A DNA stretch of 44,378 nucleotides from Pseudomonadota bacterium (lineage in GTDB: Bacteria; Pseudomonadota; Gammaproteobacteria; Pseudomonadales; Moraxellaceae). Below are positions 1 to 8,241 of the stretch, one piece after another. A model generated the notes under the pieces. It ran no database searches and was not told where the DNA came from. It saw nothing but the letters and a program-made list of their open reading frames with translations. Location of the stretch: assembly GCA_021833365.1 (NCBI GenBank), contig JAKBFV010000014.1:1-44378 (forward strand). The letters run 5' to 3'. A program made the translations under genes and the position numbers. Within the stretch, counting starts at the first letter, position 1; each line of letters opens with the position of its first letter.

Positions 1-135
1 CGAAAGATAATTCGACCTTCAGCCACCGGCGACCTGCCCTTCAACCTTACCGCCGATGCGCCCACTGCGCAGCAGAGTGACACCGTTTTCATACTCGGGG
101 GCGTCGGCCTGCCTTCATGGCAGTTAACACAAAAA
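1..135. other. Left window edge, no recognisable gene
   Basis: No convincing gene lies here. On the minus strand one frame is open for 31 codons between stops at 115-117 and 19-21, with no start codon. It could be the tail of a decayed gene cut off by the GTPase gene that ends at 136. Base composition here is GC-rich, unlike the AT-rich genes to its right, so a boundary of the AT-rich block falls near position 125-135. Confidence 0.3.
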
Positions 136-1290
136 TCACAGGGCTTTAGGAAAACCAAGAGCTCCCAACAAGCTATTAATTAATACCGGAAAATTCATTT
201 CGCTAGAGCCATGGACAGGCTGACGACTAATAACGTCACCATTCAATTGATTTGCCAATTTTGACGTCACATCACGAAGATTTCTACGGACATTAACCAC
301 ATAAGAATTTACCATTTCCCTGTAACTATCCTTTTTTGATTCTTTTGCAATTAGCACGAATACTGGCATAAGGATTGTTATTGCAAGACCTTCAAATAAG
401 CCCTTTCTGCGAAAGATTGAAGCAGGATATTTTCCCTGAAAATATTCTCGTTTAAAGCCATATTCATTCATTAAATCATCAGAAATAAATCCCAAAATGC
501 CACCATAGGCAGATAATACATCCTGTATCGTCGAAGCCCACAACGCAGCTAGGGTATCGTTAAGTTCGGCAAACATTATTTTTAATTTTGATTCGATATC
601 ATCACTAAAAAACCCTGTCTCATTTTCAATAATCTTAAATGCCAACGATCTCTGCCGCTCAAGCTCCTTGCTCAACTGTTCATATAAATAATCTGGCAAC
701 TTCAAGCTAATGGAAACAGCGACATGGTCAAGAATAATTTTTTCAATTACATCCTTACCAAAAGGTTCTGATTTACCAGCTCTCGTTACTTTCGATTCAC
801 TGCACACTGACCCTATAAGAATCTTTTTTGATTCACCAAACTCATTCTTCAATACAGTAAGTAACTTATTTTCATCATCCTCTGTAATAAGGTCCGCTTT
901 TGTTAAAGCAATTGCCACAGGATAGTTTTCCTTAACAACGACACGGATAATATCAAGATCCGCATCCTGTATGCGTCCACCGCTGGCACCAATACAATAT
1001 ATAATAGTATGAAACCATTCTTTGGGAGATTTAGAAACACCATGCTCAGATAATGTTTTCCTGAATAAATCTCTCCACTCCTCATGCTTACCAACCTCCA
1101 ACCCCCACGAATCATAAACATTAATATCAATGCCTTTCAGCTTATGCTTATATTCCTTAAATACTTTTCCAGTAACGGGCTTTCCAACACCTGATTCCGC
1201 CCGTACTTCTCCCAGGAGGTAGTTGATCAGTGTACTTTTTCCAACACCTGTCTGACCTATAAATGCAATATTGTATGAAAGATCTTTCAT
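136..1290 (-). CDS. P-loop GTPase with hydrophobic C-terminal region (GTPase A of a pair)
   Basis: A 384-residue GTP-binding protein. The G1 P-loop GQTGVGKS is at residues 12-19, a G3-like DSWG (in place of DxxG in the usual DTPG form) at 60-63 and the G4 motif TKAD at 130-133. Near residues 98-107 it carries YCIGASGGRI, which its neighbour repeats as YCIQAPGARI, so the two are paralogues. The C-terminal half is unassigned, with one hydrophobic stretch near residues 305-320 that may touch a membrane. Its ATG directly follows the TGA of the upstream GTPase, with a strong AAGGAG nine bases before it, so the two are co-translated. The gene is AT-rich compared with the rest of the window, which suggests acquisition by transfer. 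The GTPase fold is clear; the cellular role is unknown. Confidence 0.85.
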   Translation of the reverse strand: MKDLSYNIAFIGQTGVGKSTLINYLLGEVRAESGVGKPVTGKVFKEYKHKLKGIDINVYDSWGLEVGKHEEWRDLFRKTLSEHGVSKSPKEWFHTIIYCIGASGGRIQDADLDIIRVVVKENYPVAIALTKADLITEDDENKLLTVLKNEFGESKKILIGSVCSESKVTRAGKSEPFGKDVIEKIILDHVAVSISLKLPDYLYEQLSKELERQRSLAFKIIENETGFFSDDIESKLKIMFAELNDTLAALWASTIQDVLSAYGGILGFISDDLMNEYGFKREYFQGKYPASIFRRKGLFEGLAITILMPVFVLIAKESKKDSYREMVNSYVVNVRRNLRDVTSKLANQLNGDVISRQPVHGSSEMNFPVLINSLLGALGFPKAL

Positions 1291-2400
1291 TCACATATGC
1301 TCCTTCAATTCCTTATCGAATGCTTTATTGAACACATCTGCAATTACAGATGACACCATCTGAGCATCATCACTGTTAATAAATTCATCAAGAGAGTTCC
1401 GCCGAGCATAATAAGCAGTCTCTACAATAGCATACCCAAAAGCAAGCGTCAGCGATGTGGCCACAGAAGCGTCAATCAATCCTCCAATTATCGACCCAAT
1501 GCCAGGAATGAATTTTAGTGCCTGAGCCACAGTCCACTTCCCTAGGGTAGGCAAAATATTTGCCATTATTCCTTTAATTAAGGCAGAGTATTTATCTTTC
1601 TCACCATCCATACCAAATATATACAAAACTCTGGCGAGAAGCGCATACTGATTGGTCAGTAGTAGCGGTGCATCTGAACCAGGGATAGGAGAAAATCCAA
1701 TACCAAATGCTCCCACCGCATGTTGATGAACCACTGATCTAGCTTTGATTTTTTTCCTTTCCAGATCCCTTTGTTGCTCCGCAATAAAAGCCATCCTCAA
1801 AGATTCAGGCAGTTGATCATTTGTCCAAGCAACAAGATTGTCCAGATTTGATTGAAGAGACTTTATATCCTTTTTTGTTGTTACCTCAAAACAACTTATG
1901 CCAGGCAATTCTTTTACAATAACCTGTATAAGCGCCTGTGCATCAGGATCACTAACTTGATCTGATTTTGTGAGCACAATGGCAACTGGAGTGTTTGTAT
2001 CGCACATCCTTTTAATTGATTCAATATCAAAATCTGTAATACGCGCGCCAGGGGCTTGAATACAATACCAAGCCACATGAATCTTATCCTCATCTGTACC
2101 TATTCTCTTACAAAGCCCAACAACATCATCCATGAAATTTTTTTCTTGTTCAGATCCAATCTCATATCCCTTGGAATCAAAAATAACAACCTTAGAATCA
2201 TCATCGCAAAATTTTTCAATTTTTTGCGTAATCGGTTTTCCCGCTCCTGTTTTTGCTATATCTTTTTTGAAAACTTCATTTAATAGTGAAGTTTTGCCAG
2301 CCCCCGTACACCCCGCAAGTAAGATATTGGGGCGATCAACTGTAGCACGCAGTTTTGCAAACTCCGCATTCAACTTATTTTCCTCACCAGAATTAGACAT
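1291..2400 (-). CDS. P-loop GTPase with DUF697-like hydrophobic C-terminus (GTPase B of a pair)
   Basis: A 369-residue protein with G1 P-loop GCTGAGKT at residues 30-37, a G3-like DSKG and a G4 TKSD. After the GTPase domain comes a region resembling DUF697/YcjF-type domains, with the run GFSPIPGSDAPLLLTNQYALL. Further hydrophobic glycine-rich segments (around FIPGIGSIIGGLIDA) could insert into or lie on a membrane. It shares the YCIxAxGxRI block with the next gene but has a different C-terminus, which suggests a functional pair rather than a recent duplicate. The start at 2400 is supported by ACGAGG five bases upstream. A 127-base AT-rich gap separates it from the preceding small genes, so it may also have its own promoter. 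Confidence 0.85.
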   Translation of the reverse strand: MSNSGEENKLNAEFAKLRATVDRPNILLAGCTGAGKTSLLNEVFKKDIAKTGAGKPITQKIEKFCDDDSKVVIFDSKGYEIGSEQEKNFMDDVVGLCKRIGTDEDKIHVAWYCIQAPGARITDFDIESIKRMCDTNTPVAIVLTKSDQVSDPDAQALIQVIVKELPGISCFEVTTKKDIKSLQSNLDNLVAWTNDQLPESLRMAFIAEQQRDLERKKIKARSVVHQHAVGAFGIGFSPIPGSDAPLLLTNQYALLARVLYIFGMDGEKDKYSALIKGIMANILPTLGKWTVAQALKFIPGIGSIIGGLIDASVATSLTLAFGYAIVETAYYARRNSLDEFINSDDAQMVSSVIADVFNKAFDKELKEHM

Positions 2401-2460
2401 ATATACCTCGTAAAAATTGCAATTTAAATATTATAAATATAAAATGCTATATATTTATGC
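2401..2460 (-). promoter_or_regulatory. AT-rich leader and possible promoter of the twin GTPase genes
   Basis: Read on the minus strand, the AT-rich sequence upstream of the ATG at 2400 contains TATAAT (2430-2435) and TATATA (2448-2453), then the ribosome binding site ACGAGG (around 2406-2411). I could not find a good -35 hexamer at 17 bases from either -10-like element, so a promoter is plausible but not shown. The rest of the gap up to 2527 is also AT-rich and shows nothing else. Confidence 0.35.
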
Positions 2461-2527
2461 ACCGCTCAACAACAGTATCGCGAAATACTTTACACTCAAA
2501 AATAACACAACACGAATCTTTGTCATT

Positions 2528-2973
2528 TTATTCATGTAGATTATTCGCATACCCTTCTTCAATTTGCGTTACAAACCCCAAAAAGTTAATTTTGAAACGC
2601 ACGCCTACAATCTCATTATGGAAATACTCAGCATTATCTTTCAAACTATCTTCAATCATTTCTAACTTTCTAACAGCTGCACTGATAACTCCAGCTGCCC
2701 CTGCATCTCGATGTTTATTGTCAAAATAATATTTTTGAACCTTGTTTGCAATTGTCTTCTTCAGAGCCTGCAGTCCCACCCAAGTTCGCCCACATACTGG
2801 AATGGACATTAGCAATAATCCTGGAACAAAAATGCCATATCCAAACAAGTTATTGACCCATCTTCAAATACTCGTCTCAACTGAGACGTAACGCCATTGA
2901 GGTCATGATCAATTTGAACTTTTATACTGTGCAGCTCTTCAGAATCCGTTGATAACATAGTGAGATTACCCAT
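2528..2973 (-). pseudogene. Small membrane protein, apparently split by a one-base frameshift
   Basis: Two overlapping open frames occupy this stretch. The upstream one (ATG at 2973, or a TTG at 3000 inside the preceding gene) encodes a polar N-terminus ending ...RRVFEDGSIT, then runs into a stop. The downstream one has no ATG near its beginning and starts with a hydrophobic segment (LFGYGIFVPGLLLMSIPV). Adding one A to the AA run near 2850-2853 joins them smoothly as ...EDGSI-NLFGYGIFVPG, giving a protein of about 150 residues: soluble N-terminus, one membrane segment, then a charged, helical C-terminus. Either the gene is broken, the sequence has an error, or two short proteins are really made. 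I do not recognise the family. Confidence 0.55.
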
Positions 2974-2989
2974 ATACAAAAAATGACAC

Positions 2990-3253
2990 TTATTTATCAA
3001 CCTTACCTTGTTTGCTTTTAATGAATTTCAGCACGTCATTCATTCTCTCTTTATCTGATGACTCTGAGTGTTTTAGTTGAGGTGTGAATATTTTATCCAA
3101 TATTCCAGCCTGAGTTGTACTGATTCCCCCACCGCATCGCGGGCATCTTCTGGGTGGAGCAAAGAAAGAAATCGCATCACTCTTATAATGATGAATCGCG
3201 CTCCAGCTACAGCTTGTACATTTGAATTTTAATGTTCCAGGTGCCCATGCCAT
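2990..3253 (-). CDS. Small zinc-ribbon protein of unknown function
   Basis: An 87-residue protein with two Cys pairs, CTSC (residues 12-15) and CPRC (37-40), spaced as in a zinc ribbon. A glycine-rich knuckle (CGGGIS) follows the second pair, and the C-terminus is lysine-rich and charged. Its ATG lies two bases beyond the TAG of the WYL regulator, and a GGGAG ribosome binding site sits inside the end of that gene, so translation is coupled. Its own end lies just before the small membrane gene. It is AT-rich, unlike the regulator. It may be a structural or nucleic-acid-binding accessory subunit of the cassette; that role is only inference. Confidence 0.7.
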   Translation of the reverse strand: MAWAPGTLKFKCTSCSWSAIHHYKSDAISFFAPPRRCPRCGGGISTTQAGILDKIFTPQLKHSESSDKERMNDVLKFIKSKQGKVDK

Positions 3254-3255
3254 CG

Positions 3256-4215
3256 CTATACTCCCTGCCGCTCTTGCAGCTTTTCATCGTTAGCAATAGG
3301 CGTAGTGAGTCGTTCCGCCCCCATGGCCCGCAGCCACCACTGCAGCTGCTGGGTGTCAGCAACTGTCGCCGTTACCTTGATGCGGCCGTCCGGCTGTTTC
3401 TCCAGCTGTTGATCGAGGCTGAGACGACTTTCATACAGATGTTCTGCTGCCGCTTCTGAAAACAGGGCCTGCAGGCGCACCAACTGACCATTACCAAAGC
3501 CCATGCCACCGTGTTCGAGATAGGCATCGAGATCGAAGTCTTCTGTCCTCTGCGCGCCGCGTGCATCGATCTCAGCGGAAAGCATGCGGTGCATGGCATA
3601 GGTGCGCACATCTTCAGCACCTTCCTTGCGCGCGATGAGGTAGAGCACAGGACCGCGTTGCACCAGGCTGAGGGGGTGCAGGCATAAGGTCTGAGTCGTC
3701 TGTTTGGAGCGACTTATATAGACCACGTTGACCTGGCGATTGAGCAGCAGAGCTTCTTGCACCTGCGCCAGCGCCTCGCCCTTGATCTCCGGCGGAATCA
3801 GGGGCTGATTGGCCGGAACGACCCTGACTTTATGGAACCAGGGCTTGTGCTCGTGCCGCACCTGTTGTCGGGCGTGCTCAAACCAAGGGCGCAGTTCATC
3901 GAAGACGATGGCCGGCAGCAGCGGCTTCAGGTGCTCTTCGGCCATAAGGAAAACCAGCGCCTTGCTCGCCTGCATACGTGGCTGCAAAGGCGCCTTGTCG
4001 GAGTCCATCCACCAACCCTGGGGATTCTCACCATCGTTCTCGATGGGAAAGATCTCTTTCAGTTCATTGAGATCGCGTTGCAGGGTGCGCAGAGGCACTT
4101 CGACATTCGTGGCCTCCCTGATCTGCCTTTGAATATCGCGGGTGCCGACACGTCGCGATAAACATTGCAGGATCAATAATTGACGCTGATTAACTTTCAG
4201 TGTTTCACCTTTCAT
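3256..4215 (-). CDS. WYL-domain transcriptional regulator
   Basis: A 319-residue regulator. An N-terminal winged helix-turn-helix (about residues 8-65, including VPLRTLQRDLNELKEIFPI) is followed by a WYL ligand-sensing domain (about 145-225). In that domain the family's WYL triad reads LYL (GPVLYLIARKEG), followed by RTYAMHRM. The protein ends with a WCX-like C-terminal extension containing QLQWWLRAMGAERL. The frame stays open up to 4305, but I chose ATG 4215 (MKGETLKVNQRQLL) because it starts just before the helix-turn-helix and has a G-rich stretch upstream. WYL proteins commonly repress or activate nearby defence or stress genes in response to nucleic acid or nucleotide ligands. Being first in the cassette, it likely controls the zinc-ribbon, membrane and GTPase genes. 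Its GC content is close to that of the host. Confidence 0.85.
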   Translation of the reverse strand: MKGETLKVNQRQLLILQCLSRRVGTRDIQRQIREATNVEVPLRTLQRDLNELKEIFPIENDGENPQGWWMDSDKAPLQPRMQASKALVFLMAEEHLKPLLPAIVFDELRPWFEHARQQVRHEHKPWFHKVRVVPANQPLIPPEIKGEALAQVQEALLLNRQVNVVYISRSKQTTQTLCLHPLSLVQRGPVLYLIARKEGAEDVRTYAMHRMLSAEIDARGAQRTEDFDLDAYLEHGGMGFGNGQLVRLQALFSEAAAEHLYESRLSLDQQLEKQPDGRIKVTATVADTQQLQWWLRAMGAERLTTPIANDEKLQERQGV

Positions 4216-4613
4216 ACGGACCGTCCCCCAGCCTGTGGACATGAACGCAAGAAAGAAACCCGTGCACACCGATTCATCATCGCTCCCTGTCTCCATCGCT
4301 GCCATCCTGCACCACCCACCACCTGCATCATGGCGATGGCGAGGGGGGCGAATCTCAGCGAAGTTAGCATATTCATTGTCAGCATAAAATCAGCCATTAC
4401 AGTCGTGATCGAGGATTTTTAGAGTTTAAATTTAGTTTCACACTTTCTTATTTAGACGCTCATTACGCGTCATCTATTGACGCGTCACTGGCCGGTGTTA
4501 TGTGGCCATGGCTTTTATGAATCGCTGGTTCCCGACTTTCCATGAGTTTCTCTGGTGGCTATATGGATGTTGAGCTTGGGCGCTGACTCGATGGCGCATG
4601 CATCCATCACCTT
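4216..4613. other. Intergenic region upstream of the WYL regulator
   Basis: This gap of about 400 bases holds the upstream region of the regulator. Positions 4380-4460 are AT-rich and are the likely promoter zone. A perfect inverted repeat lies at 4465-4485. Short open frames on both strands here (for example 4212-4397 minus and 4180-4422 plus) have no supporting features. I see no gene. Confidence 0.4.
4465..4485. promoter_or_regulatory. Perfect inverted repeat, candidate operator of the WYL regulator
   Basis: ACGCGTCA (4465-4472) and TGACGCGT (4478-4485) form a perfect 8-base dyad around TCTAT. A related GACGCTCA lies just to the left (4455-4462), so the unit may be tandem. It is 250 bases upstream of the regulator start, and no other gene start is nearer on either strand. 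Autoregulatory binding is inferred from position and symmetry. Confidence 0.45.
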
Positions 4614-4886
4614 CTACAGTGGCAGGACGCGGATGAACAGAAAGATCCCCAACAGGACCGCCCAGCCGCGATAGCGCTGTGGCAGGATCATGCCGAGCAG
4701 AATGGCGGGTAAAAACAGGAGGAAGGCCTTGACGAGCAGGATGCCGAGACCGACGACGAGGGCGAGAAGCCGCAGCACCACGACGCTCAGCCCGAGCAAG
4801 AGCATCAAGGCTATGACGCCGCCGATCAGCGTACCGAAGGTCGTCTGCACCGGATGTTCGAGTACCTGCTGCATCCATTTCGACAT
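4614..4886 (-). CDS. Small inner-membrane protein of unknown function
   Basis: About 90 residues from the ATG at 4886 (MSKWMQQVLEH), which has a strong GAGGAGGG ribosome binding site; the longer upstream frame to 4958 has no such support. The protein is almost entirely hydrophobic after residue 15. It has two or three membrane segments separated by short glycine-rich turns, and a RYRGW motif before the last segment. I do not recognise a family. It stands alone between the WYL regulator and the NERD helicase, on the same strand as both. Confidence 0.55.
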   Translation of the reverse strand: MSKWMQQVLEHPVQTTFGTLIGGVIALMLLLGLSVVVLRLLALVVGLGILLVKAFLLFLPAILLGMILPQRYRGWAVLLGIFLFIRVLPL

Positions 4887-5022
4887 CACCTGCCCTCCTC
4901 TACTGCGCAGCCTGTGCTGCTGTCCTGACTTCGATGCTAAGCCAGAAGCGGAGGGCACTCCAGAGCGGGGCGCAGGGCCTGCGTCATATCACGTCGCGCG
5001 CCGTAGAGGATGAGTCATCGGT

Positions 5023-6693
5023 TCAGCGGCTCAGCGCCACGGCCCGCTGGCGCGCCTGCTCGGTGTCAGCATGAATCAGCACGGTGGCACTGTAGGTGGC
5101 GCGTGTCAGGGCGCAATAGAGCTTGCGCTGCTGACGCTGCGTCCAATCACCCTCGATGTCGATGACGATGACCCATGCCGCCTGTTGACCCTTGAAGCGA
5201 TAGATGGTCTCCACGGTCAGCTCCCCTTCCGTCCAGACCTGCACGCCGGTGTCGGTATAACGACCGGTGAAGCGGCGCAGAGGCCAGGCGCCGAGGTGAT
5301 CCTCGTCATGCAGGAGGTGATGCTCCAGGCCCTTCAGGGAGACGAGAACCAGGTCGTCCAGCGCACAGCCTTGTTGCAAGGCATGCGCCACCGCCTGCTC
5401 GAGACAACGCATCTGCTCCACGCCGTCGCGATAAGTATGCACGCGCGGGCGCACGCCGGCGACAGGGTTCATGGCCGTGATCGCGGTGTCCAGGCCGAGA
5501 TAGGCGAGGCTGAAGTCGAGAAGCTCGGCCGGACTGCGAAAGTCACGCTGACTGTGCAGGGTCACCGGGCAGAGGCTACCGCCCGAGACCTTGCCATAGA
5601 TGTTCTGCAGCGGGTCTTCCATCCAGAGCAGACGTGTGCGCCGCGCCTCCTCATGCATGAAGTAGAGAAACAGCTGCGCGTCATCGTCGCTGAAATCCTG
5701 TCCCTCATCGATGATGATGAGGTCAAAACGCCAATCCGGTGGAATGGCGGTGTCCATGACCTGGGCGCGCAGGCGCGCAAAATCGGCGCTCTGCCCCTCG
5801 CCATAGTCGGGACTGATGCCCTGGCTGCGCAAAAAATGATCGGTCAGCGAATCGCGCGTTTCAATGCAGGCGCGCGCATCGCAGATCGTGCGCATGCGAT
5901 CGGCGAGCGGCCGATTGAAGCAGAGATAGAGAGCACGTTGCCCCGCCTGCACCGCTTCCTCGAGAAGATGGACGGCGAGCTGTGTCTTGCCGGCACCGGC
6001 GCTGCCCTGCAGGCGCAGACTCCAGGGATTGAACTCGATCTGCCGCACCTGCTCGCCGAGTTCCCCGGAAAGCTGCGCATAGTAATGGTCACCGAGACGC
6101 AGACTCTCACCGACGTCCATGCGCAGATTGAAATGGCCGAGCAGAAAGCGTACGAGCGCCTTTTTGCGCTCAGGGTCGGCCGGACCGCCATTCAGCGACT
6201 GCACAATCCGCAGAAGCTGTGACGCACGCCGTTGGTCGACGACACGATTTTCCGGCAACCCCCCGGCATAAGCGCCATCGACCCGATGATCCGGACAATA
6301 GAGCAGAACGTCGCAGTGCAGCTGATCGCGGGTGGCCTTGTTGTAGTTCTGCATCAGGCCGTCGCGCGCCTGCAGCAGCTGCGAGCTCACATCTTTTTCG
6401 ACCTCCGGCGCATAGCGCTTGAAAAAGCGGCCATCGCGTTCGATCAGATGACCGTTCTTCTGCTCGATGACGATCAGCCCGCCGGCGGGGGTGACGACAC
6501 AAAAATCCAGCTCACGGCTGATCAGATAGTGCCTTTGCAGCTTCGTCCAGTGCGCGCCATGGATGACCACATAGTCATCTGGCAGTCGCTGCAGACACTG
6601 CAGGGTTCGCCATTCACCTCGATGCTCAGGCAGATGCTGCAGCTGCTGCCAGTTGTGCGGATGCAAGACGGCCATAGATTGCACTGCTGCCAT
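5023..6693 (-). CDS. NERD-domain superfamily 1 helicase/ATPase
   Basis: A 556-residue protein. Residues about 25-130 look like a NERD nuclease-related domain, including ELDFCVVTPAGGLIVIEQKNG, the conserved D...E-x-K pattern of that fold. It is followed by a UvrD/Rep-type helicase core with Walker A GSAGAGKT (around residue 231), Walker B LIIIDEGQDF, and a C-terminal UvrD_C-like part with TIYRFKGQQAAWVIVID and KLYCALTRAT. The domain pair implies an ATP-driven DNA or RNA motor joined to a possible nuclease; the family's role is not well established. A -10-like TATGAT (plus-strand 6712-6717) precedes the start on the minus strand. M7 is an alternative start. Confidence 0.8.
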   Translation of the reverse strand: MAAVQSMAVLHPHNWQQLQHLPEHRGEWRTLQCLQRLPDDYVVIHGAHWTKLQRHYLISRELDFCVVTPAGGLIVIEQKNGHLIERDGRFFKRYAPEVEKDVSSQLLQARDGLMQNYNKATRDQLHCDVLLYCPDHRVDGAYAGGLPENRVVDQRRASQLLRIVQSLNGGPADPERKKALVRFLLGHFNLRMDVGESLRLGDHYYAQLSGELGEQVRQIEFNPWSLRLQGSAGAGKTQLAVHLLEEAVQAGQRALYLCFNRPLADRMRTICDARACIETRDSLTDHFLRSQGISPDYGEGQSADFARLRAQVMDTAIPPDWRFDLIIIDEGQDFSDDDAQLFLYFMHEEARRTRLLWMEDPLQNIYGKVSGGSLCPVTLHSQRDFRSPAELLDFSLAYLGLDTAITAMNPVAGVRPRVHTYRDGVEQMRCLEQAVAHALQQGCALDDLVLVSLKGLEHHLLHDEDHLGAWPLRRFTGRYTDTGVQVWTEGELTVETIYRFKGQQAAWVIVIDIEGDWTQRQQRKLYCALTRATYSATVLIHADTEQARQRAVALSR

Positions 6694-6768
6694 GGAAGAG
6701 GACGGCGGCGATCATACGGCAACAAGGTCGCTGCCGGCCAGAGCCTCATGGCAGCGGCCCGACCCGGC

Positions 6769-8151
6769 TCAGGCCTGCCGCGCCAGCACCGGTTCTGCCG
6801 CCACCGTGGTCGCTGTCTGTTCGCCCAGCATCGCCTGCTCGAGCTCGCCATAGGCCTGCTCGATGTGCTGGCGCAGGCGCGCCGGATCGGGTACCGCCGT
6901 GCGGGTCGTGGCGATGGACAGGCTCACCTGGTCGACATAGCTGAGCACGACGATGGTCATGGCGTGACCATCATAGATCGGCGCCACCCCCTGCATGCGT
7001 GTCAAAGGAAAACCGGCCAGGGACAAAGGCTGACGGGAGCCCGGTACATTGGTGATGACCATGTTGAACAGAGGCGGCAGATGCTGCGACAAGCCGAGCT
7101 GACGCCACGCCGACAGACCATAGGCGAGAGCCTGAGCGGGCACGAGCGGCAACAGCTTCTCGATGGGCAGGGCCTGATTATAGGCCTTGGCGACGCGACT
7201 CATGGCGTGGATGCGCGCCAAGCGCGACCCAGCTTCGGCACAGTCGGTGGCGAGATCGATGAGCATGGCCGAGACCTGGTTGCCGCCGATGCCATGCGCC
7301 TGCTGCCGGCGCGAGACCGGCGTCATGGCGACGAGCGACTGCTGTGGCAACTGCCCACGTTCGCTGAGATAGGCGCGCATGCCGCCGGCGATACCGGCGA
7401 GGATGACGTCGTTGAGGGTGGCCCCGGGCAGGCTCGCCTTGATCGCCTGCAGGCGTGGCATCGCCAACGTCACCGCCAGCTGCTGATGCTCGCTGACCTG
7501 ACGATCGGCAAAGGGCGTCTGCGGTGCGCGCATATAGATGGGCAGATCGCGCCAGGGCGACACCGAAAAACGCCGCCAGAGCGCCGTGGCAGCATAGCCT
7601 AAGCGCGTCAGGGCGGTCGGCTGCGCCTGCGTCGGCACCGGCCGCGCCATGTCGACGGCGGCGCGATCATCGAAGAGAGCGCGCAGGATGGCCTCGGCCG
7701 AGATGCCATCGACGGCGGCATGGTGCACCTTGAGCAGCACCATAAAAGCGGTGTCATCGCCACGCCCCTTGAGCCCGGCCACATCCGGATCCGGTTCGAT
7801 ATAGAGAGCTTCCCACAGCGGTCGCTGGCGATCGAGAGGATGCGCGAAGAAGTCGGCGACCACCGCCTGCAGACGTTCATCCTGCCAGGGCGCCGCGACC
7901 TGCAGCATGCGCAGATGACGATCGATGTCGACCTCGACAGCCTGCCAGCGATAGCCGCCGGCGTGCGCCTGCAAGCGCTGCGAGAACGCCGCATGACGCT
8001 GCAGCCGCGCGGCGATATGGGCGCGCAGACGCTGAAAGCTCATGCGCTCACCGGGCAGTGGCGCGAAGCTGAGCACGGCGCCGACGCTCATCGGACAACG
8101 GGCGGTCTCGAGATGTAAAAAGGCGGTGTCGAGATGACTCAAGCGCGACAT
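6769..8151 (-). CDS. Wax ester synthase / diacylglycerol acyltransferase (WS/DGAT)
   Basis: A 460-residue bacterial WS/DGAT, which transfers acyl groups from acyl-CoA to fatty alcohols or diacylglycerol to make storage wax esters or triacylglycerol at the inner membrane. The catalytic motif HHAAVDG is at residues 143-149, N-terminal LSHLDTAFLHLE is typical of the family, and the C-terminal half has FNMVITNVPGS followed by the GGxxxxxxxxP-type region with APIYDGHAMTIVVLSY. Length matches the family norm of about 460. It stands alone, with its own promoter region carrying two repressor-like sites (8172-8189 and 8242-8259). Storage lipid synthesis of this kind is common in Acinetobacter, Marinobacter and relatives. 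Substrate preference cannot be read from the sequence. Confidence 0.93.
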   Translation of the reverse strand: MSRLSHLDTAFLHLETARCPMSVGAVLSFAPLPGERMSFQRLRAHIAARLQRHAAFSQRLQAHAGGYRWQAVEVDIDRHLRMLQVAAPWQDERLQAVVADFFAHPLDRQRPLWEALYIEPDPDVAGLKGRGDDTAFMVLLKVHHAAVDGISAEAILRALFDDRAAVDMARPVPTQAQPTALTRLGYAATALWRRFSVSPWRDLPIYMRAPQTPFADRQVSEHQQLAVTLAMPRLQAIKASLPGATLNDVILAGIAGGMRAYLSERGQLPQQSLVAMTPVSRRQQAHGIGGNQVSAMLIDLATDCAEAGSRLARIHAMSRVAKAYNQALPIEKLLPLVPAQALAYGLSAWRQLGLSQHLPPLFNMVITNVPGSRQPLSLAGFPLTRMQGVAPIYDGHAMTIVVLSYVDQVSLSIATTRTAVPDPARLRQHIEQAYGELEQAMLGEQTATTVAAEPVLARQA

Positions 8152-8171
8152 GGCGACGACTCCAGTATATG

Positions 8172-8200
8172 AGTGAACGTATGTACACTGGGGCAGTATA
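8172..8200 (-). promoter_or_regulatory. WS/DGAT promoter with proximal palindromic operator
   Basis: On the minus strand TATACT (8195-8200) is a good -10 element, placing a transcription start near 8188. An 18-base dyad, AGTGAACGTATGTACACT (8172-8189; 7 of 9 arm positions pair), overlaps that start, the classic place for a repressor. From memory it resembles the operator of Pseudomonas DesT (AGTGAACGCTTGTTGACT), matching 14 of 18 bases. A wider dyad CCAGT...ACTGG (8162-8191) encloses it. The -35 region is weak. Confidence 0.5.
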
Positions 8201-8241
8201 GTGCGCCGCGTCGCTGCGAAATTGACTCAGATCAACCTATC

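Noticed and set aside
4498-4878. 126-codon minus-strand frame overlapping the small membrane protein
   Set aside because: The membrane protein frame has a strong ribosome binding site and hydrophobic segments; this one has neither and is arginine-rich.
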